64,000 bases of DNA from Nitrosophilus labii (GTDB lineage Bacteria > Campylobacterota > Campylobacteria > Campylobacterales > Nitratiruptoraceae): assembly GCF_014466985.1 (NCBI RefSeq), contig NZ_AP022826.1:1054001-1118000 (forward strand), read 5' to 3'. Shown piece after piece: positions 36,701 to 45,633 of this stretch (positions within the stretch are counted from its first letter, which is position 1; the number at the start of each line of letters is the position of its first letter). Below the pieces are notes generated by a model, which was given only the letters and a program-made list of their open reading frames with translations, ran no database searches and had not been told where the DNA came from. The position numbers were made by a program, and so were the translations under genes.

Positions 36701-38309
36701 CTTCACTATCTAAATAAATAGTTTTATAAAAATAATCACTATAACTATAATTATATACGTTTACATATCCGCTTCCCGTAGAATTATCGTCATTTATAGC
36801 AGTTATAGTCACTATTGCACTATAAGGATTTTCTATAGTTAAGTTAAGTTCATAATCACAACCTTCACTATTTGATTGTTTTAGAGAAGAGTTTATATCT
36901 ATAGGCGTCTCTGTCCAACCTGTTAGCACTCCAGAATAATAAAAACTATAATCATTTACACTTCCACTAGTTAAACTTATGGAACCAGTACCATTACTAT
37001 CTAAATATGTATATTCATAGGCCGTCTCTTTTTGAGCCGCAACCCTTATAGAATCGACTGGATTTCCATCTTGATCAACCGCACTAATACATACAATTTC
37101 AGGTTGTTCTAAAGCAAATGCATAATCAAGATTTAAATACTCTCCCCAATTTTCAGTTACGCACATAATAACATATGGCGAGCCTGTAGTATTATCTGGA
37201 TCATCTGCTGCAAAATACTCAGCTTCTCCTAAATATCTCCACATTCCACTTTGAGCATCATAGTACCACATAGGTACTTGGAAGCCGTTTGTACTATCAT
37301 TATCGTCATCACCATAAGCTTCTATCATATCAACTTGATCTTGAGAAAGATATCTTGTTTTTGTTTGTAAACAAGATGTGTAATCAAGCTCAGGAGAGAG
37401 TTTTGATTGCGTTAACACTGAAGCGTTCAGTTCTATCGGATCTCCGTTCTGATCGGTTAGCGATATTAAATCAAATGCTACTGATACAAGTTGCATAGGC
37501 TCACTAGTAGCCATAGTTCCACTATCTTTTCCTATTCCCTTATATTCTCCCGGAAAATATTTGCTATCCTCTTTTTTAGTAGGGTCAAACGCCTTTATCT
37601 TTGCATTAACTAATTTAACACTATCTGGAAAAGCAGAAAGAGGTATAACCGATTCTGAAATTGTATCTCCAAAAGAAGGATCAGCTTGTGTCTTTAGATC
37701 ATTTAAAGACATAATCTTAGCATAAGACTTAATCCCGGATATTGTATTTGATACACCTAGTTTTAAGAACATATTCTGTTTTGAAGTTGCATTAAAGTCA
37801 GATATATCAACAACTTGCGTATTAACAGGCACCGTCATTTCGGCATTTACGGTAACTGATTGACCGTTTTTTAATGAAATAATCTTTTTATAAGGTGCAA
37901 AATTATCTTTTTCTACGCTTAGTTGTGCCTTACTACCATTTTCTGCAACTTCTACAGCTCCAAAATCAAAGGAACCATCAGAATTAATTGCAGTTTGATA
38001 AACAGCATCTTTGCTACTTCCATATACTCCGTCATTATCTAAATCAACAATAAGAGTTGCAACCGCACTTGAATCATTAACCGTGGTAGCCGTCGGTACC
38101 AAACTAGAAGCAGCACCCACAGTAGTTGTTGAAGTTGCGCTTGCTGTTGTTCCACTAACAAATGCAGTAGATGTAGTCGTAACAGTTGTATCTGTCGGTG
38201 TAGGTGTTGATGTAGGAGTCGTACTGTCTCCACCTCCGCCTCCGCCACAGCCACTAAGTAAGAACAGCGCCACTGCAAAACTTATGGCTTTTTCTTTGAA
38301 TCGCCTCAT
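33711..38309 (-). CDS. Very large surface lipoprotein with Ig/PKD-like repeats and EF-hand loops
   Basis: About 1532 residues from the ATG at 38309, which has AAAGGA eight bases upstream (an in-frame ATG 15 bases earlier lacks this). Signal peptide and lipobox LLSGC (C21) are followed by a glycine run and a Thr/Pro-rich linker to about 70. After an N-terminal region of about 400 residues with no family I recognise, several beta-sandwich repeats follow, with boundaries like NRAPVVYGAY, NKPPQISMAG and NQPPIFEKVP; the last one resembles a PKD domain (YTFECEATDPEGYEVTYSWS). Two calcium-binding EF-hand or dockerin-type loops (DTNNDGSLDSNEI, DKNGDGKVTWNEF) lie near 1120-1150. It is probably an adhesin or matrix protein, and the first gene of an operon with the protease. 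Confidence 0.85.
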   Translation of the reverse strand: MRRFKEKAISFAVALFLLSGCGGGGGGDSTTPTSTPTPTDTTVTTTSTAFVSGTTASATSTTTVGAASSLVPTATTVNDSSAVATLIVDLDNDGVYGSSKDAVYQTAINSDGSFDFGAVEVAENGSKAQLSVEKDNFAPYKKIISLKNGQSVTVNAEMTVPVNTQVVDISDFNATSKQNMFLKLGVSNTISGIKSYAKIMSLNDLKTQADPSFGDTISESVIPLSAFPDSVKLVNAKIKAFDPTKKEDSKYFPGEYKGIGKDSGTMATSEPMQLVSVAFDLISLTDQNGDPIELNASVLTQSKLSPELDYTSCLQTKTRYLSQDQVDMIEAYGDDDNDSTNGFQVPMWYYDAQSGMWRYLGEAEYFAADDPDNTTGSPYVIMCVTENWGEYLNLDYAFALEQPEIVCISAVDQDGNPVDSIRVAAQKETAYEYTYLDSNGTGSISLTSGSVNDYSFYYSGVLTGWTETPIDINSSLKQSNSEGCDYELNLTIENPYSAIVTITAINDDNSTGSGYVNVYNYSYSDYFYKTIYLDSEGKAKVKVKPNTEYTVNYKGTTTTFNVDGIVSGNETADSGKYAYVTIQDVNQPPNTYVYFSPYQISNIAESVNVYISSYDGDGDTINIESLKLNGFELKEGTHYELIDTYSTSGYMYMSIKLLLDNTEVSNIAPNSLAAGTYQLNVVVNDGKNQDTATADLTVNENRAPVVYGAYLLDTDNMYYYITGQIMEGNYTLHAYAYDPDGDMVSLEYTLDGNVVANDEVVQLSKGEHELVVKASDGNLDSNSTFTFYVGNKPPQISMAGANAYMVDISKGETFRLYAYVYDPENDDVNVTAKDSNGSEIVLNQAYPGSNYYVSDEISPANDGILTYAVSATDSSGNVSNTVNVSVEVIRQNQPPIFEKVPTSVTVNVNSSYTFECEATDPEGYEVTYSWSVNDTIYSDSDSTAFTTTFDNSGVYTVSCIATDIEGASSTASATVYVIDPNASGNLVINTQLPGLIVALYDTSTLNIIEEKVTDSTGTAQFNVTGSDRATFSVSVGPDFALTQDMIFSDILQWAIDQGSYLCGEYSPVPDNEKPAECSTLDVCSLYSSNYIPNWLFDFVIANDPDSPTVTADEIDTNNDGSLDSNEIYNAVVDLEDKNGDGKVTWNEFTDENETKIESNFYINVPVRTYNISIDPYYFDDYHHYINDCSTKVNVTVTGFTPYGSIEISGSSYGYISIDANGTGSTTLSYLTPQSDGLYSLFFRYLDSDGNSKFYLLKDKTADEIANITVTPSDFTLIADTKVDIITNNDYLSIIPYYKSLYVNAYTVDYDSNTSQFVRKYVNSPDLTYQISGSKWINDSVTNISYGYEHYNYYGDGTLKQTYNSEDYPYLDITPTFGNDSVGFSGADLAKVNLTKISYSANEYNTTTGESYSAEINFYFTIAPTSVTLPDVSSILPTSVANYFKTSPSYEYLWMEMTEFKNMTEEDFLNAVNDFDFDHHTLYSSGSRRLYIDNLNVDSTLTSQSSTVSNKVERLKTLNPLSIGYDIRKLFEK

Positions 38310-38524
38310 GATGTATCCTTTCATAAAAACTTTTTTGAAATCTTTGCCAATCCTCCTCTTTATAAATTTATCTTAAATTTAGTTCTTATAGTTAAATATT
38401 GTCTATAAAGATAATGTTATATCTATAATAATATACTACATTTTCTTAATTTAGTTTTAAAATAAAATTTTTTAAATAATCTATTTAAAGAGATACAAAA
38501 TTAAAACAGACTATAATCCAAATT
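38310..38524. other. Intergenic region between divergent genes
   Basis: This 215-bp, very AT-rich gap separates the lipoprotein gene and the nucleoside phosphorylase gene and must hold both promoters. A TATAAT (38512-38517) lies only eight bases before the ATG at 38525, so that gene could have a very short or absent leader. No further structure is evident. Confidence 0.4.
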
Positions 38525-39088
38525 ATGAAATTTATAACATGCTCTTTATATTATGAGGCTAAACCTTTTTTAGAAAAATTCTCATTATCTTTAATTCATA
38601 AAAAACCCTTTTACATTTATAAAGGTAACAATATTATTTTAGTAATAACCGGGATAGGTTCTATAAATGCGGCTACAGCTGTTACATATATGTTTACACT
38701 GTATCCTCCTACAAAAAAAGATACGCTTATTAACGTAGGAATTGCTGCCGGTAAAAAAAAATTTATGATAGGTGAGATTGTTTCGGTGAAAAAAGTTATT
38801 GATAAATGCTCAAATAAGGTATATTTTCTTAAAAACAATATTAATATCAAATTGCAACAAGTTTCATGTTTAACAGTTTATAAAGAACAGACAGAAAGTA
38901 TAAAATACGATATTGCAGATATGGAATCGTCTGGAATAGTAATAGCTTCAAAAAAATTTGGGATTAATCCCATAATTTTTAAAATAATATCAGACTATTT
39001 TGAACCTCAAAAAGTGTCAAAAGAAAATATTTATTGTTTAATAAATAATAAAGTTAATATAATAGGAAATTTTTTAAATAAATTGTAG
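38525..39088 (+). CDS. Nucleoside phosphorylase-superfamily protein
   Basis: A 187-residue protein of the MTA/SAH nucleosidase and purine phosphorylase superfamily. Visible family elements are the early EAKPFLEKF, the strand-turn VITGIGSINAATAV near 40-53, NVGIAAG near 69-75 and the substrate-binding DMESSGIVIA near 132-141. It is shorter than classical MTA nucleosidase (about 230), so the substrate is uncertain. A paralogous fragment lies at 17931. It stands alone with a weak ribosome site. Confidence 0.75.
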   Translation: MKFITCSLYYEAKPFLEKFSLSLIHKKPFYIYKGNNIILVITGIGSINAATAVTYMFTLYPPTKKDTLINVGIAAGKKKFMIGEIVSVKKVIDKCSNKVYFLKNNINIKLQQVSCLTVYKEQTESIKYDIADMESSGIVIASKKFGINPIIFKIISDYFEPQKVSKENIYCLINNKVNIIGNFLNKL

Positions 39089-39355
39089 ATTTATTAAAAT
39101 AAAAATTAAAGTGTTTTAAAATATAAAAAAATAATTTCATAAACTTTCATTTATGAAAATTTTAATTGTTTCTAAACTATGTTTATGTTTTTTACCTCTT
39201 CTTTTCTTTTTTTCTAAACTTCATATAAGCTTTTTTGAAAAACACCTATAATTACTCTTTTATGAAGTTAGAAAATTTTTAATAATAAAGATATAAAAAA
39301 TTTGCAAAAAAATTTTGATAAAATTACGGTTTTAATTTGTACTAAAGGCTATAAG
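39089..39355. other. AT-rich gap before the CDF transporter gene
   Basis: About 267 bp with no gene. A TATAAT at 39247-39252 could be a -10 box for the downstream transporter gene, without a good -35. A TTG at 39302 would extend the downstream gene by 18 codons, but no ribosome site supports it. I see nothing else here. Confidence 0.4.
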
Positions 39356-40231
39356 ATGACACTACAAAAAAGTGCTACAGTCGTTGCGAGTATCGTTGCA
39401 GGGGTTTTAGTTATAATAAAACTGATTGTTGGTATTCTTAGCGGTTCTGCAGCAGTTCTTGCAAGTGCAATTGACTCCATTTTAGATATATTTGTCTCTT
39501 TATTTAACTATTTTGCTATTCACAAATCTGAAAAAGCACCAAGTGAAAAATTCAATTATGGTCTTGGAAAGATAGAAGCTTTGGCAGCCGTAATAGAAGG
39601 AACCATTATCACTGTTTCAGGCTTTTTTATATTTTATAAAGGTGTTATAAATATCATAGAAGATAAAAAGATAGAGTATCTTGATAGCTCTATCGTAGTT
39701 ATGATAATCTCTATCGTACTAACCGGCGGACTTGTTATATTTTTAAATAAAGTTTACGAAAAAACTAAAAATATGGTTGTAAAATCGGATGCTTTGCACT
39801 ACAAAACCGACCTTTTTAGTAATTCTGCTGTTTTAGCCTCTTTAATTATAGTATATTTTACAGGATGGGATTTCATAGATGGAATTTTTGGTATAGCTAT
39901 AGCAATATATATTATAAAAGAGGCTTATGAGCTTATAAAAGATGGGGTTTTGATGCTACTTGATGCCTCTTTGGACGAGGAGACTGTAGAAAAAATCAAA
40001 GAGATAATAACAAAACAACCAGAAGTTAACGGATATCACTTCTTAAAAACTAGAAGGTCGGGTAGTGATAACTTTGTCGACGTTCATATAGTCTTTACTC
40101 CCGATATATCTCTTTTAGCCGCTCATAGAGTCTCTGACAAAATCGAAGAAGAGATAAAAAAGATTGATCCAAAAGCCAAATGGCACTTTACGATTCATCT
40201 AGATCCGTATGATGATTTTGAAATGCATTAA
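39356..40231 (+). CDS. Cation diffusion facilitator (CDF) metal exporter
   Basis: A 291-residue inner-membrane metal/proton antiporter with six membrane helices and a C-terminal ferredoxin-like domain. The metal-site residues are visible: SAIDSILD in helix 2 and HYKTDLFSN in helix 5, matching the DxxxD / HxxxD site of FieF/YiiP proteins. The cytoplasmic part has VDVHIVF and HRVSDKIEEEI. It probably exports Zn2+, Fe2+ or Mn2+. I take the ATG at 39356, preceded by AAAGG. The gene ends against dispersed repeat copy B. Confidence 0.9.
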   Translation: MTLQKSATVVASIVAGVLVIIKLIVGILSGSAAVLASAIDSILDIFVSLFNYFAIHKSEKAPSEKFNYGLGKIEALAAVIEGTIITVSGFFIFYKGVINIIEDKKIEYLDSSIVVMIISIVLTGGLVIFLNKVYEKTKNMVVKSDALHYKTDLFSNSAVLASLIIVYFTGWDFIDGIFGIAIAIYIIKEAYELIKDGVLMLLDASLDEETVEKIKEIITKQPEVNGYHFLKTRRSGSDNFVDVHIVFTPDISLLAAHRVSDKIEEEIKKIDPKAKWHFTIHLDPYDDFEMH

Positions 40232-40233
40232 CA

Positions 40234-40397
40234 TTGGGAATTGGGAATTTGGAATTTGGAATTTGGAAAATATATATAAATATGCATAGCAAAATCTAAT
40301 TGAATATATTAATTGAATAAAAAATTTCTAAATTATAAATTTGATATAAAATAGCACTAATTCCCAATTCCTAATTCCTATTTCCCAATTCCTATAA
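40234..40397. repeat. Dispersed intergenic repeat, copy B (about 165 bp)
   Basis: The reverse complement of copy A at 10014-10190, lying between the convergent CDF and rny genes. Left arm: five GGAA-containing 7-bp units (GGGAATTGGGAATTTGGAAT). Core: AAATATGCATAGCAAAATCT to TTTGATATAAAATAGCACTA. Right arm: NAATTCC units. It has about two of the 13-bp units where copy A has nearly four. Confidence 0.85.
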
Positions 40398-40399
40398 TA

Positions 40400-41968
40400 T
40401 TACCTTGCATACTCTATAGCTCTATTTTCTCTTATAACGTTAACTTTTATCTCACCGGGATACTGAACGGAGCTCTCTATCTCTTTAGCTATCTCTTTAG
40501 ATAAAAGCACGGCTTCGTCATCATTTATTAACTCGGCATTAACGATAACTCTAACTTCACGTCCTGCATTAATAGCGTAAGCTTTTTTAACTCCCTGTTT
40601 ATTCAAAGCTATCTCTTCGATAGCCTGAACTCTTTTTAAGAAAGCCTCTAAAACTTCTCTTCTAGCTCCAGGTCTAGCAGCACTTAGAGTATCCGCCGCG
40701 CAAACTGCCGCAGCTTCTACGGTCTTGGGTTCTTCGTGGCCGTGGTGAGCATATATTGCATTTATAACTTCGTCTGGTTCTTTATATCTTTTACATATCT
40801 CAGCACCCAGATCTACGTGGCTTCCAGCATATTCATGGGTTAAAGCTTTACCGATATCGTGGAGAAGACCGGCTCTTTTTGCAAGTACTTCGTTACCTCC
40901 CATCTCAGCCGCCATAATGCCGGCAAGATAAGCAACCTCAAGTGAGTGCCCTAAAGCATTTTGACCATAACTAGCCCTAAATTTGAGCCTACCTATAAGT
41001 TTTAAGAGTTCTGGATGTACCTGTCCGATTCCAAGATCAATTACAATATTTTCACCCTCTTCTAGAAGCTGTTGATCAAACTCGGTTTTAACCTTTTCGT
41101 AAATCTCTTCTATACGTGCAGGCTGAATTCTACCATCTTCAACTAAAAGCTCTATTACCTTTGTGGCTATAGCTCTTCTATAAAGGTTAAAAGAGCTAAG
41201 AATAATAGCATTTGGCGTATCATCGATGATAATATCAACGCCTAGCAACATCTCGAGAGTCTTGATATTTCTACCCTCTTTACCGATTATTCTACCTTTT
41301 AGATCGTCACTCGGTATATTTACAACATTTATAAGCCTCTCAGCAGCAAACTCGCCAGCATATCTTGTAGTGGCTTGAGCCAAAATATAGTTTGCTCTTC
41401 TTTTTGCCTCTCTTTTTGCCTCTTCCTCATATTTTCTTACTATATGTGCGATCTCTGCACGTGACTCTTCTTCCGCTTTTTGAAGAATTAATTCTTTAGC
41501 CTCTTCCATCGTTAGGCCTGCATGTTCTTCCAAAATCTTTATGGTCTCTTGAAGTTTCTGTTTATACTCTTCTTCAAGTTTTTCAGCCTCTTCTTTTAAA
41601 GATAAAGCTTCTTCTCTCTCAGCTTTTATCTCTTGTCGCTCTAAAGTTATATGTTTTAGTTCATCTTTGAACATCTGTTTTAAAGAGTCCTCTTTCTCTC
41701 TTAACTCTTTAAAACGCTGCTCATACTCTTCTTGAAGTTTCGCCGTTCTCTCTTCGTACTCTTTCTTTACTGCTAATTCAGCCTCTTTTACTTTGACTTT
41801 TGCATTTTGTAAAATAATTTCAGCTTCGTGTTCTATAGCTTTCGCTTTAGCTTTAGCTTGCTCCTCGTAAAGTTCGAATTTACTTTTTTCTATTCTTTTT
41901 GCTATTAAATATCCTGCAGCGCCACTTATAATAGCGGCAGAACTTCCTACTAACAACTCTAACCACAT
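40400..41968 (-). CDS. rny: Ribonuclease Y
   Basis: RNase Y is a membrane-anchored endoribonuclease that starts mRNA decay. The 522-residue protein has the N-terminal anchor (about 4-22), a long coiled coil (about 25-200), a KH domain (GRIIGKEGRNIKTLE near 230) and an HD domain (LLHDIGKALTHE near 368). SD GAGGGG precedes the ATG. Its start lies inside the 5-FCL gene with an 89-bp overlap, which is long but supported by the ribosome site and the anchor. Confidence 0.96.
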   Translation of the reverse strand: MWLELLVGSSAAIISGAAGYLIAKRIEKSKFELYEEQAKAKAKAIEHEAEIILQNAKVKVKEAELAVKKEYEERTAKLQEEYEQRFKELREKEDSLKQMFKDELKHITLERQEIKAEREEALSLKEEAEKLEEEYKQKLQETIKILEEHAGLTMEEAKELILQKAEEESRAEIAHIVRKYEEEAKREAKRRANYILAQATTRYAGEFAAERLINVVNIPSDDLKGRIIGKEGRNIKTLEMLLGVDIIIDDTPNAIILSSFNLYRRAIATKVIELLVEDGRIQPARIEEIYEKVKTEFDQQLLEEGENIVIDLGIGQVHPELLKLIGRLKFRASYGQNALGHSLEVAYLAGIMAAEMGGNEVLAKRAGLLHDIGKALTHEYAGSHVDLGAEICKRYKEPDEVINAIYAHHGHEEPKTVEAAAVCAADTLSAARPGARREVLEAFLKRVQAIEEIALNKQGVKKAYAINAGREVRVIVNAELINDDEAVLLSKEIAKEIESSVQYPGEIKVNVIRENRAIEYAR

Positions 41969-42530
41969 CTAAGTCCCCTCTTATAATTATTTCATTCGGG
42001 GTAACATATACATCTCCTAAAAGATCGTAATCATCGCATATTTGTGATTTAGTAAAACATTTTTCTATTTCGACAAATATCACAAAGGGTCTGTATGAGA
42101 GTTTAGAAAAAAATATGTCATACATCCCTTTTCCAAATCCTATACGTCTAAAGCTCCCGTCTACCCCGATAACGGGAACTATAGCCAAATCTATACGAGA
42201 AAGTTTAAAAAAAGAGTTTGCAGGCTCTTTTATACCGAATTTTTTAACTTTTATAGGCAACCTGTATTTTACCATTTTAAAACTTTTTCCTTCCATAAAC
42301 GGAAGGTAAATATTTTTAGAATCTTTGAATTTTTTCAATAAACTATTGATATCAGCTTCATGTCCCATAGGCATATAAAAAAGTATAGAGCTAGGATTTA
42401 AAAGCTCTATAAACTCATCTAAAATCTTTACTATTTTTTTATCTTTAATCTTTTTATGCGTTTTTTTTATATTTTTGACTTTTTTTATACAATATTTTCT
42501 AAAATCCTCTTTACTTGAAAAATGTGCCAT
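41880..42530 (-). CDS. 5-formyltetrahydrofolate cyclo-ligase
   Basis: A 216-residue enzyme of folate one-carbon metabolism that converts 5-formyl-THF to 5,10-methenyl-THF with ATP. Family motifs visible: YMPMGHEADINSL near 52-64, LAIVPVIGVDGSFRRIG near 115-131, and GFGKGMYDIFF near 132-142. The C-terminal 30 residues run into the rny start and are basic and unlike the family, so the functional protein probably ends near residue 190. It is divergent from the TlpA-like gene. Confidence 0.9.
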   Translation of the reverse strand: MAHFSSKEDFRKYCIKKVKNIKKTHKKIKDKKIVKILDEFIELLNPSSILFYMPMGHEADINSLLKKFKDSKNIYLPFMEGKSFKMVKYRLPIKVKKFGIKEPANSFFKLSRIDLAIVPVIGVDGSFRRIGFGKGMYDIFFSKLSYRPFVIFVEIEKCFTKSQICDDYDLLGDVYVTPNEIIIRGDLDVVRVVSRKFCRYYKWRCRIFNSKKNRKK

Positions 42531-42582
42531 TTTTAACCTTAAATTGTATATAATTACAATATTCTATCAAATAAGGATTCAA

Positions 42583-43170
42583 ATGAGAGTAACAAAGACT
42601 ATTTTTGTACTTTTTTTAACGTTTTTTTTAATTATAATGAGTGGCTGCTCAAAACATGAAAATAAAAATAAAGATATAATAGCAGACAAAAAAGAAGAGA
42701 AAAAAGAGTCTGAAGAGAAAATTTTTATTTTAAATAGCGTAAATGACGGTAATATTTCACTCGAATTAACACAAATCGGTATTGAGTCGAAAGATTTAAA
42801 AGACAGAGTTTTAATGTTAAACTTTTTCGCCACCTGGTGTCCTCCATGCAAAGCGGAAATCCCACATCTTGTCAATCTACAAAATAAATTTAAAGACAAA
42901 CTTCAGATTGTTGCTGTTTTGTTAGAAGAAAACAAAGATATCAATAAACTAAAAAGCTTCATAAACGAATACAAAATCAACTATTTTGTATCGATTTCAG
43001 ACAAAAATTTTGCTCTAGCTAAAAAAATATACGCTATGGTTCATGCTCCTAGAAATATGCCGATACCCTTAAGTGTTATGTTCAAAGATGGAAAATATAT
43101 AATTCATTATTTAGGAGCTGTACCTGAAGAGATGATAGAGACTGATATCAAAAACGCATTAGGAGAATAG
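42583..43170 (+). CDS. TlpA-like thioredoxin-fold lipoprotein
   Basis: A 195-residue periplasmic thiol protein. The ATG at 42583 has AAGGA upstream and begins a signal peptide with lipobox IIMSGCSK. The mature part has a charged linker, then a thioredoxin fold with active site ATWCPPCKAE. It is probably a membrane-anchored disulfide reductase for cytochrome c maturation or repair of periplasmic proteins. It directly precedes ftsY with no gap. Confidence 0.9.
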   Translation: MRVTKTIFVLFLTFFLIIMSGCSKHENKNKDIIADKKEEKKESEEKIFILNSVNDGNISLELTQIGIESKDLKDRVLMLNFFATWCPPCKAEIPHLVNLQNKFKDKLQIVAVLLEENKDINKLKSFINEYKINYFVSISDKNFALAKKIYAMVHAPRNMPIPLSVMFKDGKYIIHYLGAVPEEMIETDIKNALGE

Positions 43171-44043
43171 ATGTTTGGATTTTTAAAAAAAGGATTACAA
43201 AAAACTCTAGATAATATCAAGCAAGTTTCGCCAAAAAAGAAAAAATACGCTACTCCAGAAGAGATAGAAGAGATTTTAATTGAAGCGGACGTAGAGTATG
43301 AGATAGTAGAAAAGATTGTAAATTCACTTCCCTCTAAAGTAAACAAAACAGTTTTAAAAAACGATCTTTTGTATCTCTTTACACCTATAGAGACAAAAGA
43401 AGCAGATGTAAAGCCTTTTGTAGAATTGATACTAGGTGTAAACGGTGCCGGTAAAACTACCACAATAGCTAAACTTGCTTACAGATATAAAAAAGATGAT
43501 AAAAGCGTTATATTGGGTGCGGGTGATACATTTAGGGCTGCCGCTATAGAGCAGCTAAAGAAATGGGCCGAAAAGCTTAATGTCCCTATAGTGTACACAA
43601 AACAGGGACATGATCCTTCTGCTGTAGCATTTGACACTATCGAGTCGGCTAAGGCAAGAGGGATTGATAGAGTTTTAATCGATACGGCGGGACGTCTTCA
43701 TACTCAAACCAACTTAGCTGAAGAGTTAAAAAAAATAGTAAGAGTCTGCGGTAAGGCTATGGAAGGAGCGCCTCACAGAAAACTTCTAATCCTTGATGGA
43801 ACACAAGGAAACTCTGCTATAAATCAAGCAAAAGTATTTAACAAAATGGTTGGTGTAGACGGTATAATCGTTACTAAATTAGATGGAACAGCAAAAGGAG
43901 GAGCGATAATCAGTATTAGTAATGAGCTGAAACTACCTATACTTTACGTTGGCGTCGGTGAAGGGATGGAAGATCTAATCCCTTTTGATCCTAATGAATA
44001 TATAGATACCATATTGGATGAAATTTTTGAAACAGAAAAATAA
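43171..44043 (+). CDS. ftsY: Signal recognition particle receptor FtsY
   Basis: FtsY is the membrane-associated GTPase that receives SRP-ribosome complexes. The 290-residue protein is the short form lacking the acidic A domain. N domain about 1-85; G domain motifs GVNGAGKTTTIAKLA near 90-104, DTFRAAAIEQL near 119, DTAGR near 171, and TKLDGTAKGG near 231. It overlaps the next small gene by 1 bp, so translation is coupled. Confidence 0.96.
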   Translation: MFGFLKKGLQKTLDNIKQVSPKKKKYATPEEIEEILIEADVEYEIVEKIVNSLPSKVNKTVLKNDLLYLFTPIETKEADVKPFVELILGVNGAGKTTTIAKLAYRYKKDDKSVILGAGDTFRAAAIEQLKKWAEKLNVPIVYTKQGHDPSAVAFDTIESAKARGIDRVLIDTAGRLHTQTNLAEELKKIVRVCGKAMEGAPHRKLLILDGTQGNSAINQAKVFNKMVGVDGIIVTKLDGTAKGGAIISISNELKLPILYVGVGEGMEDLIPFDPNEYIDTILDEIFETEK

Positions 44044-44288
44044 TGAATATCGAATTTCTTTTCTACTTAGGTGTACTAGTAATAATCTTTGTTGTAATTT
44101 GGCTTATTTTCATATATTTTAAGAAATATGACGAAATATCTTTAAAAGAACATAAATGGATTTTAATCGTTTATATAGCAATTTTGATAGTTAGTATATA
44201 TACATGGAGGTATGTTTTTGATTTTTTCTTTTCAGATAAATTTCTTAAAATTTTGCAAAATAGTTCATCACTAAACGGATTAAATTGA
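44043..44288 (+). CDS. Small membrane protein between ftsY and radA
   Basis: An 81-residue protein with two membrane helices (about 4-27 and 40-62). Its ATG overlaps the ftsY stop (TAATG) and its stop is 1 bp before the radA start, so it is clearly expressed with them. I do not recognise a family. Confidence 0.7.
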   Translation: MNIEFLFYLGVLVIIFVVIWLIFIYFKKYDEISLKEHKWILIVYIAILIVSIYTWRYVFDFFFSDKFLKILQNSSSLNGLN

Positions 44289-44289
44289 G

Positions 44290-45633
44290 ATGGCTAAAAA
44301 AAGAAGAGTATATGAGTGCCAAGCTTGCGGTTTTAAAAGCTCAAAATGGATGGGAAAATGTACCAACTGCGGAGTTTGGGACTCTTTTTTGGAATTAAGT
44401 GATGAGCAGATAGAAATATCAAAAAAGATAGAAAATAGTTCCAAAAACCCAAAAGCTTATCCTATCACAAAAATCAAAGAGGATAAGATAGAGAGATTTT
44501 CTACATTCGATACAGAGCTAGATCTTGTACTTGGGGGTGGTATCGTTCCAGGAAGTCTAGTATTGATAGGGGGAAGTCCTGGGGTTGGAAAATCCACACT
44601 TCTTTTAAAGATGTGTGCAAACTTGGCAAAAAACGGTAAAAAAGTACTTTACGTAAGCGCGGAAGAGTCGCAGGGACAGATAAAACTAAGAGCAAACAGA
44701 ATCGAAGCCAATGAAGATAACCTCTATCTGCTTTCAGAAATAAAGCTTGAAAATATTTTAGTAGAACTAAGCAACCAAAATTATGAGCTTTTGGTTATAG
44801 ACTCGATTCAAACAATTTATACCGAAGAAATTACATCTGCACCAGGTACCGTTTCTCAGGTAAGAGCCGTTACATTTGAACTTATGAGAGTAGCAAAATC
44901 TACCAAAACTTCCATATTCATTATAGGACATATTACAAAAGATGGCTCCATTGCAGGACCAAGAGTTTTGGAGCATATGGTAGATACGGTTTTATATTTT
45001 GAGGGGGACAGCTCAAAAGATATAAGGATCCTAAGAGGATTTAAAAACAGATTCGGAAGCATAAGCGAAGTTGGAATTTTTGAGATGACAAAGGTGGGGT
45101 TAGTAAGTGCAAAAGATATATCCGGCAAATTTTTCAGTAAAAAAAAGCGTCAGGCCGGTTCGGCTATAACCGTAGTTATGGAAGGCAGTAGACCTTTAGT
45201 TATCGAAGTTCAAGCACTAGTTAGCGAAAGCGGTTATGCAAACCCAAAAAGAAGTGCAACAGGATTTGACTCTAACAGACTAACAATGCTTTTAGCGCTA
45301 TTAGAAAAAAAGCTGGAGCTTCCTTTCAATCAATATGATGTTTTTGTAAATATCTCAGGAGGTATAAAAATAGGTGAAACTGCCGCAGATTTAGCCGTTA
45401 TCGCCGCTATTTTAAGTAGTTTTAGAAACAGACCTCTAAATAGTGAGACTATCTTTTTAGGCGAAGTTGGTCTAACGGGTGATATAAGAGAAGTGCAGAT
45501 GCTAGATAACCGCCTAAAAGAAGCTGCCTCTCAAGGATTTAAAAAAGCAATCGTACCTTCTAAGCCAATTGAGAATAATCTACTTAAATGTTTTGTGGTA
45601 GATGAAGTATCAAAAATAATTGAGTGGATGTAA
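44290..45633 (+). CDS. radA: DNA repair protein RadA
   Basis: RadA (Sms) is a RecA-like ATPase that drives branch migration in recombination. The 447-residue protein has the N-terminal zinc finger (YECQACG, then GKCTNCG), Walker A GGSPGVGKST near 95, the RadA-specific KNRFG near 254, and a C-terminal Lon-protease-like domain (GGIKIGETAADLAVIAA region near 358). Complete and normal in length. It ends the ftsY unit. Confidence 0.96.
   Translation: MAKKRRVYECQACGFKSSKWMGKCTNCGVWDSFLELSDEQIEISKKIENSSKNPKAYPITKIKEDKIERFSTFDTELDLVLGGGIVPGSLVLIGGSPGVGKSTLLLKMCANLAKNGKKVLYVSAEESQGQIKLRANRIEANEDNLYLLSEIKLENILVELSNQNYELLVIDSIQTIYTEEITSAPGTVSQVRAVTFELMRVAKSTKTSIFIIGHITKDGSIAGPRVLEHMVDTVLYFEGDSSKDIRILRGFKNRFGSISEVGIFEMTKVGLVSAKDISGKFFSKKKRQAGSAITVVMEGSRPLVIEVQALVSESGYANPKRSATGFDSNRLTMLLALLEKKLELPFNQYDVFVNISGGIKIGETAADLAVIAAILSSFRNRPLNSETIFLGEVGLTGDIREVQMLDNRLKEAASQGFKKAIVPSKPIENNLLKCFVVDEVSKIIEWM

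Noticed and set aside
37289-38376. Open frames on the plus strand opposite the large lipoprotein gene
   Set aside because: They lie antisense to a long gene with clear signal peptide and domains, and their composition (proline, valine runs) mirrors the Thr/Pro and glycine stretches of the real gene.
44501-45128. Several minus-strand frames inside radA
   Set aside because: radA is complete and conserved on the plus strand; these frames have no starts with ribosome sites.
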